Shown here: positions 1 to 12,180 of the stretch, in pieces
Layout: each line of letters opens with the position of its first letter
Numbering within the stretch: position 1 is the first letter of the stretch
Assembly: GCA_900708905.1 (NCBI GenBank)
Contig: CAADRB010000014.1
Coordinates: 399,550-463,549, forward strand
Direction: 5' to 3'
Origin: Hymenolepis diminuta
Lineage: Eukaryota; Platyhelminthes; Cestoda; Cyclophyllidea; Hymenolepididae
DNA length: 64,000 nucleotides
Made by a program: the position numbers and the translations under genes
Notes under the pieces: model-generated
What the model was told of the DNA's origin: nothing
The model's database searches: none
What the model saw: only the letters and a program-made list of their open reading frames with translations

Positions 1-3000
1 ATGACCATCCACTTTTCCTCCAGCTAAATTCCCATTGGTTGGCCTTGAAATGGAGATTCTGTCTCGTAACCGTGGCGGATTCAGCATTTGCGCTTTAATT
101 TATGGTGATATGAATCATTGATGAAAGGCTAGGGACAATTTTTTTCTCTCTTCCCTCACTCGCAACATAGTCGACTAAATGCACAGAAAATAAAAGTTAA
201 TTTAATTTTTCATAATTATTCAGTAGGGATTTCCCTTTCATAAAACCCATTTTGGACTGAGATTAACCGATTCCCCTAATTAACCAGTACCAGCAGTTGG
301 TCATGCCAATAAAATAATTACATTAATTCAAATCAATAATCTTTTAAATTGGCAATAAGCATATGTTATGCTAATCTGACCGGTGGATACGTTTTTTAAA
401 TGAAATTTATGACTTTGCTCCGGTATCTCCCAAATCAGTCCAGCGCAAGATTTAACAGATTAGAAAATCATTTTAATAGTTTTCGTTGATCCACTTCATT
501 TAAAGTTTTCCACTACGGTAACATTTTTAATTGGAATATTATAAATATCTATTTTAGGAGAGCTGTAGTCTGCTGAATTTAAGACTGTCAAATTGAATAT
601 CAATCAAATGATAGTGACTATAATTTCTATGAACAGGAGCGAACTGTAGTATTTAGAAATTCACATGCTAATCGATCAATAAGCGATATTCGCAGTTTTG
701 AAATCAGATGCAGTATCCAACAAATGAGAGGAACGCATAAAGAAAATGAATGTCAACAAGGATGCATTGAATAAAAGAATAGCACACATACTAAAGCGGT
801 ACTATCGGTATAAAAGTATGCTTGTCAAGAGATTTAAAATCGTTTATATAGGAAATTAAGTGAATGGGATGCGAAATAACCAACACCAAATATGAAGATA
901 ACACAGATTACTGAGGTGGTGAAGACATTCAATCACGTGACGAGCTGTTCATGACCAAATACAATGAAAATGTAAATAAATAACAAATTCGACTAATTCG
1001 CGAACTGAAATCACTATAAAGATATTAAAAAAAGATTGTTTGCATTCAATCATAATACATACAAAGTTTGAATCCTATATAAATTTTCTTACTTTTTTAA
1101 GGTTAAAAAATAAAAATAAAAAACATCACTCACTTCAAGAGACCAATCGATTCTCTAACAAACTTGCTAATTAAATTTATTTTAGTTTATTCTTCACAGT
1201 CACTAAATTTGTTTTGCGCAGTTCATTTTGAGCTTGGCCTGGTGGGTTAATTCTAACGAGACGAGATGTTTTAATTCTTTTGTTCAGTTTTCCCCTTCCT
1301 CCAGAATTAACTTTTCAAGCACATATATTCTGTTATCTTTATTTGCCAGAAGAAAAATGTCTCACAATCGTAACTGAATTACAGTGTCCATAAAAGCCGC
1401 TATTTAAGATAAAAATCTAAAATATAAATTAGACTAAGTTCAGACAAAATAAAGATTGTGTAATAAATTTCAGATTATGACTGATTTCGTTACACTCTCT
1501 CTCCAATTCTTATCCTTGAAATAGATTTAGGAATATATGGTGTCATTTTTTTCAATTCAAAATGCGATATTTTTGTAAAGTAATATTCTTTTGTGCTTCT
1601 GAGAATGCTAGCAGATCTAGTCCTGCCGCTAGGATTTATCCGCTCATTAGATATTGCTAGACAATGATTGACTCAGTCTAAAGTTGTTGGTATTTGGACC
1701 AACATGCAGATGCAAATTGATTTGGATGAGACTACTCCTGAAGTGGATTGCTCATTCCTCAAAAATGCATACTCTGCAGCTTTGTGTGCTCAGGTCCTTA
1801 TCAGATACCTTTGCCCATCCTTCAAGTTCTTGTAAAATATACGAAAAATACAATTCAGCAGCAACACAGTTAAGTGTACAATAGCGGGCATACTAAAATT
1901 AAAGAGAGTTGCAGTGGATCTAATAGAGTATATCAACAAAAGGAAAGAAAACACAAAATATATGAATTTTACAGCTTTCTGGCCATCTTAATTCATCTGT
2001 TCCTTTATGATGAACAGACAAGAAAATGACATATAAAAGATGGACTGGTGGGGAATTTATATAAACAAAGACTAATGTGAAGCAGTAAAGTGTGCAAAAA
2101 TAACAGTGCAGGTCACTCAGAAATTTTCCTCAGCAAAAGTAACATTTTTCCATGTCATTCAAATTTTATTACGTGTATATCTAAGCAAATTCGATGACAA
2201 CTAGATTGCTGTCTATTTTTTATTTGAATCCCTGTAATTAAAATTTAAAATCCAAAATTACACTTCACTTCTCATCCAATGAGATGATTTGTTTTGAAAA
2301 TTTTCTGTTGGTTTATTTACTGGTCATTGATATTAATGCTGTAGTTGTACTAAATGCCCAAATTTAATGATCAGTCAATTTTCACAAAATAACTTGAGCA
2401 CAGTAACATTTCAATGGAAGCACTTACTATCAGACTTTTCAGAATTGTCAGCATTTGGGTTATTCAAAACCTTTTTTTCATCAATATGATGCTAGTTTAC
2501 TCCGTTGTTCTAAATATTATCTTGATGAAATATTGAATAAATCTTTAATAATTGATAAGCTGTCTTTATATTTGAGCACGATCATAATTCCTTTAACATT
2601 TTCATATACGCAAACAGAAGTCATTAAATATCCATAATCAAAAGTGGCAAAGTGAAATCAGGAAAGAAGGGAAGAATGATCATTCTAACTTTTTAATTTA
2701 ATAAAACATGCATAGCATTAATCGATTTGCGTTCTGAATGGAAACGAAGTTTTTTACATGTCGACAAGTGCAACTTAAATAATATTTAATGGGAGTAAGA
2801 CAAATATTTCTTAAATATGCACCTCCTATTTCTTCTTTAACTTCATTTGGACCATTATTAAGAAGATTATAAATGGCATTATAATAACAACACGGCAAAT
2901 TAGTCATTAAATAACAAATCAAGTTAGTTAATTATTAAGTTGGTTCCAATCTCAAATTTCTTCCAACCAATATTAAAAATATATATATCTCTGTATTACG

Positions 3001-4020
3001 TTCCAATTTTTCGGCAGACGTACATATTACGGACTTTTAGCAATCAAGGCCATGAGAATACAGCTTTATATTTAGTGATAAGAGTAAAAGTGGCATTATT
3101 GCTTAGAACTGAAGACCCTAGGCAACGTGTTTGATGACACTTGAAGGTGAATATCTAGGAAAATGTTCACTTAGATGTGCAGGCAAAAATGCTAATTTTG
3201 AAAAAATTGTAGCTTCTCTTGATAATTTCAAAAATGGTTAAATGCATTTAAACATTTACACAATTTTGTGCTTAACAAAGTTAGAAAAAATTTTGGAAAG
3301 CAAAAGTTTACTAACTCTACCAAAATACTGGCAAAAACGATTTTTTAAAAATTTATTTAATGGAAATATTTCAATCTACTGTGGAATTTTATGACGAGGA
3401 GAGAGTAGATTCCGAGGATGTCGTTCGTGTCTTCTGTCCCTTAGTGCCTACTTTAGATGCCCGTTGAAATAGAATAGTATTAAATATCGATAATCAAGAA
3501 TGCTGATTGCTTCCATGCAAACTTTAAGAATCGCATATTTTGTAAAAGACTTCTAACTTGCTTGGTGCACATTTTAGATTAAATGAATTCAAAATATTAA
3601 ATAAGTGGAATGATCTAACTTCGTCACCTTAGAGATATCCGCTAAATTTCCAATTAAAATGAACCATATTTGTTCAGTTTGTGCTCGAGCAAACAAATAT
3701 TCTTCATTTTGATAGTTTATTTCTTTATTTTATTTGCAAAATAAGCTTTAATGACATCTTTTTAACTAAGTTTTTCATGTTTGAAAGAAGATAGATATGG
3801 ATGAAGTGTGTTTTAGAATCCATCTATTCAAAACATAGCTTCCTGCCTGAAAAAACTCCTTGCAAACATTTTTTGATATGCATCAGTAACTTATTTGCTT
3901 ATTTGTTTGATCTACTTGAATAAATTAAAAGTTTCGGTTCACGTTTTTATTAATAGAAAACTTGATTAGGTGCACACCTTGAGAAAACACATCCTATGTA
4001 GCTCTACTAACTTAAAGTTT
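1..4020. other. Gene-free AT-rich sequence
   Basis: Only short random open frames (up to about 74 codons) without recognisable protein wording. No tandem repeats or RNA genes seen. Confidence 0.6.
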
Positions 4021-4024
4021 TAGT

Positions 4025-4445
4025 TACTCATATTTACTATGTTAAAGCTGTAAACAGAGTAATATTTTGTAGGATCAATTGACTTCTCAACCACTCGAGG
4101 AAAAAATAAAATGAAGTAGCAAGACGAACCCTTCCTGATTAAATAATACCGCTCAATAGGCATTGAATATCGTAGACAAGCATTTTGTTGAAATCCAAGG
4201 GGCGAATCTTGAAATTTGAATTTCAAAACAAAAACACCCCATTAAGTAAATACTTCGCAACTCCAGTCCAAAAATCAAATAAAATAAGACCCTTTGCTAC
4301 TTAAACGTTGCTCTCTGCATTCTTTTCATCCTCTCTTTGGAATGTGTCAAACTTATTGTTATCCGATGCCAATTGCTTCCCATGATTGAAAATTGAAAAC
4401 TTTTGTATTACTGTGGGCAATAATAATAATAACAGTAGAAATACA
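4025..4445. repeat. Dispersed repeat family R1, copy 1
   Basis: Aligns collinearly with 25600-26015. The core 4136-4318 has only about eight mismatches by eye, including GTAGACAAGCA, CCAAGGGGCGAATCTTG, the near-palindrome TTGAAATTTGAATTTCAA and CACCCCATTAAGTAAATACTTC. Flanks of the core are more diverged. No transposase motif; probably a non-autonomous element. Confidence 0.85.
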
Positions 4446-7429
4446 TAACAATTAGGGGGAGAAGAAATTGTGATCGTGTAACATAACCATTACTCAGATC
4501 AGAGCAGTCTTTGAGAACCCTTGTTGAAACTTAGTTTACAAGCTAAGTCAGAGTCGGAGTCAATAACATATCGATTATAAATTTTGGCCTTCATTTACAT
4601 TTTCCATGTCACATATTTCATTAAGCATTAAAATTCTTTGATTACAGAATCTGAAATGGCATAATTTTTAAGAATTAAGGATCGACTTCTAACGTGTTCT
4701 TTATTGTATGCAAGCAAAATTTAATTTCATTCCATATTTTTCAATTATATAAATGCCATTCGTTCAGCAGTAATAACAAAGTATTTGCAAATATTCAAAG
4801 CGTAATCTCAAATATTCGAATCTGTTGAGGATATGAATCATGTTTAATTCAGAGGATTGCTTTTCTTTTCTGGAAAACGAAAACGCGTAGACTTGTGATT
4901 CTCACGGCATGATATAATGACTGATTAATAATAAGCAAACTTCTTTTGGCTGCTTCAAAGGTAAAAATAAATAACATCATAAGGATGCAGAGTTTTAGAT
5001 GCAAACTTACCTCTTTATATAAACAAAAACAAGTAATTTTTCAAATATTTAATATCCACCTGAAAAATATTCTAACCTCTGACGCGAATTTCGACTGATC
5101 AATTAATGAAGTGACGTCATATTGACTGTCCATATTAAAATTCTTTTCCTTTTGGAAATAAACTATACGGCTACAATAAATGAAAAAGCGAAGCCTACTT
5201 GAATAGTTTTGGCGCACTCAAAAGAAATTTGCAAGATTCACCTTTCGAACACGGTTTTACTGACTATTGGATTCCCTCGATCACATCTGGATAGGATAAA
5301 CCACCTGTAAGGAACCTATCCCTGAAATTAATAGTTATTCTGGCAGGCAATCATTTACTCCATATCTACTGGTCAATAGCAAATTTATTTTCTTAATAGA
5401 CCAAACCGTCACTTGAGTTAAAAATCCTTCCTTCATTCTAGGTAATTGCAGCTTTTAAAGGGCAACTGAGCAGTAATGAAAGCGCGTAAAAAATAATACA
5501 TTATTGATTTTCAATACTAATGAAAACTTCAAACCCGTTAAAAATTTTTAAATCTTATTCTTCCTTGCAAACTGTTAATATCTAATTAAAGATTTTCTAT
5601 TATAATAAATACTTTTTCGTTTTGTATTACGCAGTGTAATTTTCTCAAAATCACTTGACATTCAACACCTTATTTTATTGATTTTAAGTCTAGTATTCAC
5701 TGGCTAAGTTGCATCCCTATTCAGTTCTTTCTTTGTCAGCTTTTTATTTCAATTCTCCTGTTTGTGAACTTTAGTCGGTAATATCTTCTAAAAAATCTCT
5801 TTCTTTTTAATGCATTCTTTAAAATATATCATATTTTCAAGGCAAATTTTTATAGAGCAGAAAGTGTCGAATATCCAGTTTTTATGCTTTGCACTCCTCG
5901 TGTACCTAATCTCTTGTTTATCTATTTCCTTTCCACTGTAAAGTTAATGCGCGTTAGTTTGCTTAAATTTAAATAATAATATCCAAGACACAGATAGGTT
6001 CACAATATTCAATCATCCAAATGAAAATAGCAACAAAGTACTACAAAATAATGCAAAAGGAAACGGATATTAAATAACATTTCAGTTGCATCTTATAAAA
6101 CTACACACCACTCAGATCTCAGGAGGAGAACTTTTAGCTCAAACTACTTTTTTCACTTAAAAAAATAAATTTACTTATGTAGGTTAGGCCATGTAATAAA
6201 AGACTGGCGGTCTAGTTACTCAATAATTGCAGCAGTTTTTTCGTAGCAGGTGGTGTGAATGTGAGAATAGCCATCGATAACCCTCTGCGCGAGAGACGAA
6301 GTTTACAAGTTCCTTCCATGTGCGCCAAGAATATTTGACTAGGCCTCCTAGCATGTTAGGTCAGGGCAGTAAACAAACTTAGGGGATAAAAATTGTTTTT
6401 TTTGGAATTTTGCTCTCCCATAACTGTATTATCCGATTAGCTATTTGTTTAAATGGGTCTATTCGTTATGTTTCCTCTCTTGATAGGCAAGAGTGACCAG
6501 TTTATACCAGTTAAATCAAACTTCAACGCAGTTTATTGCCACTGAAAATATGTCTATGATAAATTTGAGATTGTGAGTTTATAAAGAAAAGCCGATGTAT
6601 TTACTTACGATATGAGTAGCCAAAATCAATTCAAACTTACCAATTTTACTATTTAACAAAAATAAAAAACAACAATTTATTATAATCATGAAACAATTTT
6701 ACCAATACGCTCTTTTTAATTAATTACTTTTAGAATCAGCAGAGTTTAAAATATATGCATTTGAGTATAAATGAATTAATGTATTTTGACTAGTCCAGAT
6801 GTAGTTATCCGCGTTCATTGACCTCAGTTCAAGGATCTTTCAAAAATTAGACTTTTCAATTTGGACATCTATGAAATGTCTGAAATATCTTTAAAGAAAT
6901 GTGAACTTTAAGAAGATGCATTCGAAAGTGATAAGTCTCATGAGTAAATTATAAAATAATATTTTACTGGTATGTATTATCAAATTATTTATTTGGCGAT
7001 CGTAACTTAAGATCTTCTGTTAATTTCTGCCTCACTGGATTTCTCAAGAAGTAATTACGTATGATTACATTAAACAAATTAAATATATTCTACGAATAAA
7101 GAAAAACGCATTCATTCAAATTGAAAAAAATGAACAATATTTTCTTAGATGACGGGAACACCTAGTATTTCTGCATAGTGCTTGTGACTTGTCAGAATAA
7201 ATGCTTTTCCAAAAGCATAACTTCATATAATTGGTAAATCAACTTCAGATCTAATAAATGACAAAAAAGTTATACTTGCTAATCTTACTAAGGACTCTTG
7301 GTCATCTTTTTGTAACTTATTGAGAACAAAGTACAAAACACTAGACTACTCCGAGGAGAACGCGTCTGGTCTAGTTTACATAGTTTTATATTGTGTCAGT
7401 TGAAGCTGATTAGATAGAAAGCTAAACTC
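4446..7429. other. Gene-free AT-rich sequence
   Basis: Nothing recognisable. A slightly GC-richer patch at 6235-6375 (CCCTCTGCGCGAGAGACG) has no open frame of note. Confidence 0.6.
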
Positions 7430-7530
7430 TCTTTGAGGATAGGGGGAAGCAAATCATGCTCAAGTCGTTGTTTTGCAATGGAGATTCATAATATGGTACG
7501 ACGCAGATATCTATCTTAAAGAACTGCTAA
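7430..7530. repeat. Short dispersed repeat R5, copy 1
   Basis: TTTGAGGATAGGGG, then AATCATGCTCAAGTCGTTGT and AATGGAGATTCATAATA share order and wording with 24720-24815. About 100 nt. Confidence 0.4.
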
Positions 7531-7689
7531 GAAAAATGGCACAGAAACTTAGGAACTTAGCGGATTATGTAAATTTTTGAAGGATTTTGAAGTCTTTTCT
7601 CAATCTGACAATTCAAATGCGCCTCTGTAAATGAGTAAAGAGGATAGACAGTATATGGCATAGAGATAAACAATTTCTAGTATCTTAAA

Positions 7690-8130
7690 GGAATTTACAT
7701 CACGGGAAGAGCAGTTTAGACGATTTCCGTCGGGTTATCTGCGTGCGTTGTGATTTGTCAAAGCCCTTTTTATAGCAGTTAATAGGTGGGCAGTAATACC
7801 TCCCATCCCCATTTAATCTGCTTTCGTGCAGTAAGCAGCTACAAATCTATCGCCATCGTTGATACAACTGTTGTTGCAACGTCAGCGAGTTGGATTCGCG
7901 CCTATCCAGGCGACCACTTATAAACTAGCTCGTCCAACAGTAGGCAGATAGGTTAAAATGCACATCAGCACTAGTCTCTACCAATCGGCAGGCGAACTCG
8001 CACAGATGCGTGCAGCTGATTGGCGCGTCGGAGTACACGTGCGCACATGGGACGGCGCAAATGCAGAAGGCAACGAAAGGGTATGGAGGGAGAGAGAGAC
8101 GTAGTGACACAGTGTACTACTACTACATTT
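7690..8130. other. GC-richer island, nature unknown
   Basis: A compact stretch clearly richer in G+C and CpG than its surroundings (for example TTGGCGCGTCGGAG, GTGCGCACATGGGACGGCGC), ending in a purine-rich GGAGGGAGAGAGAGA and a short (CTA)n. It contains a 46-codon ATG frame at 7958-8098 (+) and a minus frame at 7925-8110, neither recognised. Candidates: a dispersed repeat with no second copy here, or a promoter/first exon of the downstream channel gene about 11.6 kb away. I cannot decide. Confidence 0.35.
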
Positions 8131-9279
8131 ATGTAGCACCCTTGCAGTTATCTTTAAAATAGAGTTTGTACTTTCACCAACCCCGTGGAACTTAATCAGG
8201 AATTTAGCAATGTCAGATACAATGCGCTGTTAATATATAATGAATACGATTCACTGGGCTAGTGGGACTAAACCAAGTTCATCTAATGAACACAACACTT
8301 ACTCTCAATATGATCGGTAAGTTATGGAATGATTATTTTAATCTTTTAAATTAAATCTGACAAAGTATATACATATATAATGTACATATGAATATATTCT
8401 TAGACTGTTTTACGTCACAATGAGCAGCAATTATAGTTTTGTGTTTTATGGACAATTAAATGACATAATTGCTTCATAATTGCTCTGATGATTATTCGAA
8501 AATTGGATACGAAATTTTTAATCATTATAAAAACACAATATTTTTTGAAATGGAGATATCTGATTCATGCATAAACTTGTAAAATACATTTTTATTGTAT
8601 ATGCTAAAGAAAATCCTCTTTTAAGAAATATTTACAATTGCAATTAAAAAAATAATAATAACAAAACTAATTTGTGTTAAAAAGACTCAAATAATGCATT
8701 TTTGTCAATGATGATGGTAATATTTTATATATGTAAGAAAACTTATAATGCAGTAAAATATATTAATCTGGTAAGTGATATATTAGTTACCTTCTTTTGC
8801 GAAAAAAAAGACTTGCTAAGGTAAATCGTCTACCTTTCGTTTCTTTGTCTTTCAGTTTAATACGGGCATAGTTCGAGAAAAAAACTGTCACATTGTTCAT
8901 AAAAATTTATGCATTTTTATCAGTTTTTATTGAGATTTTACTCATCAGTACTAAAATATTTATGGATCAGTCATTTGATTGTCAGTTAATTTTCAATATT
9001 AAAGAAACTTGTTGCCATTTGGCTCTGAAAAATGAAGTCATGTTAAATAAAATACCAAACAAAATTGTTAATGGCTTGCTAAAAATGGACTGAGTTTTTT
9101 AAAACCGACGTCTAAGAAACATCTGATGGGAGCTTAGATTATTTTCCCATTTATAGTAAAGGGAGCAAAAAGAGTTATCTGCATATTACCACAATGCCTT
9201 AAATGACAAGAAATAAGTGCCATTTTGAAAATGTCAGAAAAGATAACTGGAATGTTGTAGTAATCAGATTGACATATAC
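8131..9279. other. Gene-free AT-rich sequence
   Basis: No supported feature between the GC-richer island and repeat R3 copy 1. Confidence 0.6.
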
Positions 9280-9600
9280 ATATATTGTCGACAGTAATAC
9301 GACAAATTATAAAATTTTTAGTTCTGAAAGTAACTGAAATTGGTTAACGGAAAATTTAACAAATGATAACACAGAGAGAGGATCAGAAAGGCGCTGAGGA
9401 AAGTTAAGATATCTTTTGAATTCGAGTTGTTTAATATTATTTAATGAGTAATTCACTTACTGAAATTCCAATGTCACGATTCATTTCCTGAACTGTAACA
9501 AATGATTATCTACAATGTTCGGTGTTTCTTGACCGGTTTGTTAATCAGGAGGGGCCGGTACTGTCGTTCCAGTTTTGATTTTTGTCGGATGGTTGTGAGC
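9280..9600. repeat. Dispersed repeat family R3, copy 1
   Basis: Shares AACTGAAATTGGTTAACGGAAA and later CACGATTCATTTCCTGAA, ATGTTCGGTG and ACCGGTTTG-type landmarks with copies at 38680, 62070 and 30440, all in the same orientation. About 300 nt, no coding signal. Confidence 0.65.
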
Positions 9601-10924
9601 GTAAAATGTTTTCAGATAATATTTTGCAACTTCCAGTTTTGGTGTTGTAGAAATCATTCAGAACAAGTTTATCATATTTTGCAAAATATTTTAGCAATGA
9701 TAAAGAGTACATGAAAAGATATCTAGTGCCTGTCGATTGATTATTAAATAATGTCTTACATTCTTTCCATAGCGGAGCTGGGATAGGTAAATTTAAATGA
9801 TGCTAGCTTAAATACATATATTATGCGACATTTTAAGCGTATTCAGTTCACGTCAAAGGCTAGAAGTAAGGAGAATTCAGAAATGAAAACAATTTTTTTC
9901 CAAATTACTTAAAATCTGGTTGTCTAAAGCGGGATTTTCCAAGAGAGAGCCGCGACGCTAATCCGAAAAATTAACTGAATAGGAAAATTAATTTATTCTG
10001 GAAGGAGCATTCGTCCAAAGTCGAATCTCACTAATTTTTTACAGGAATAACTTCTCTAATGCAAGACACAGTTGTTTTTTTGTTACAAGTGCTATTAATT
10101 TTCTTTTAAATTCATGGTAAATTCTTTTCGATTAGTAGAAAATTTACTTTAATAAGCGTAGAATACCAAGATAATGTTTTCTGAAAACGTTGCAAAGTAG
10201 CCGAAAATACGATAAGTGATAATATATGATTAAATTAATAAAAGCTGCAGTTTGTACATATAAATAACTATATTGTTTGTGCAATTTTCGCTGAATGGTG
10301 ATTCTCTTACTTATAGTGACATATTTAACGCAATCTTTGGCGCAAAAGGTACCCATAATGTTTACTAAAATATTTTATTTTTTTCGAGGCATCTTAAAAC
10401 TTAGATAAGATAATATTTTATCGTGTGAGGAGAAAAATCCTGAAAACATTCCACCATCATCCTTTTTAGATTATTTAACATAAATGTGCAAATTATATTA
10501 AGCAATTCAGAATGAACTCTAGATTCAACGTTTTTTAAAAAGATGTTTCAATAGATTAGGATGCATTTTCTTCTTGTGCTATATATTTAATTTCTGAAAA
10601 TAATGGCAACTGTTCATCTCATTTAATTTAAAAATATTTTGGTCCAATTAATTCCACTTTAATTCAATTATTATGTGGGAGTAGGGTAGTGTTGTGTATG
10701 TATAAATGAATGATATTTGAACACTCCTCTCCTTTGATTATAAATTTAGGGTTTTATCTTTAAAGATAAAGCATTAACTATCGAGATATTTTTTATAGTA
10801 AATTGCATATCAGGACGGATGCTTTTCAAATGTGTTATTTTAGACTATCCCAAAACACAGTGGTAATAATAATAATAAATCCCATTCTATTCAGGAAAGC
10901 GTTTTTCAACATTAGTCTTGGTTT
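9601..10924. other. Gene-free AT-rich sequence
   Basis: Short chance open frames only; nothing supported. Confidence 0.6.
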
Positions 10925-11098
10925 AAAGGTGGCATCTTGGAGTCTCCTTGGTGAGGAACTCAAAGTCTGCCAGCCCCTTTAGTATCCAGATTTAACCACT
11001 ACAGTTTGACTTCTGCTAACTGAGGCTTTGTGCAGATGGACATTAAATCCGCTACCTCTGAATTTTTGGATGAGCAATTTGACCACTGCGCCACCAGC
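10925..11098 (-). mobile_element. tRNA-derived SINE fragment (copy A)
   Basis: Read on the minus strand from 11098: GCTGGTGGCGCAGTGGTCAA is a clear tRNA-type A-box head (TGGCGCAGTGG), followed about 35 nt later by a decayed B-box region (GGTAGCGGATTTAATG). The 3' body shares TTAAATCTGG with copy B at 41100-41230. Decayed and truncated. Confidence 0.65.
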
Positions 11099-12069
11099 AA
11101 AAACATCTACCAAATTACTTAGAAAGAAATTTATAAATAAATAGATTCAAATGAACGACGCGTTCCGATTCATCCAACGAATAAGTTAATACTACAGCAA
11201 ACAATATGAATAAATAACAGATACACCTTATAAAGTTACAGTATATATCTCAAGTGAAAAAGTGGACTCCAGTTAGGCAGAACAAGAAATTTAGTACGGC
11301 GAACCCTGATATACCTTGTTGCATAAATAATATATTTATTCAATCAAGATTTAATTCAATACCTCGCTAATAAAAAATTGACATGTTTTTTACTTGACTT
11401 TGGAGTATAATTAAGTCTTTTTATAAACTGATATTCCTAGAGTAATGCAAGTTTATCACGCGATAAACAAAGCACAATCGCTGGCATATATTTCTTTATT
11501 ATAAGGAACGTTTATACCACAATGCGATATTCCAGCCATTAACAGATATATGTGACTTGATTTATAATATCAATAATTTATGGGGACCAGGGAAATAAAA
11601 ACCATAATAAGTGAAAATCTTTAACTTGGTGGGCGTAGATTTTTACGACTATAAACCTAGGAAGGCTGTGCTTAGAAAAGGAAGGGGATATATCTGCAAA
11701 TTGATCGTATATAATCAACTTATACGATTTTAAATGAACATATTAATGATAACTCTAAATATCCTAGTACTATATATATACGTGTTGCCAATATTCGTGG
11801 TCGTTTCCATGGCCAAACATGTCATAAGAGTTTAAGGGAAGCTAATAAAAATTCTAGAGCTTGATCAGTAAATTCAGTTTATAAGTTAGGGTATCATGGT
11901 GAAATTTTATGGAGTCTCTGACCGAGAAATTCGTGTTTATTTATAGTGCAGCAATATCAATGCGTTTGGTCATTCCTATTATGTAATGACTAAAGATATT
12001 AGACGCTGCCGGCTTAAATCAAGACTTTACACAATTTCAAAGGCAGTTTTTAATATATATTCCGCGGTT
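11099..12069. other. Gene-free AT-rich sequence
   Basis: No feature supported between the two SINE fragments that border it. Confidence 0.6.
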
Positions 12070-12180
12070 TTTGAATTCACGAGATTGATGTTGATCGACA
12101 TCCGGTGGTGTAGATAACCAATCATTCTGGTTAATTCTTATCAATTAGACAGCTTGTGCAAAATAGGTTTCCCATCTGAG
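12070..12180 (+). mobile_element. tRNA-derived SINE fragment (copy C), head missing
   Basis: Has CACGAGATTGATGTTGATCGA, nearly the same as the copy at 60459-60560, then ACCAATCATTCTGGTTAATTC, shared with the body of the copy at 56408 (ACCAGACTGGTTAATTCTGA). The A-box end is not recognisable. Confidence 0.55.
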
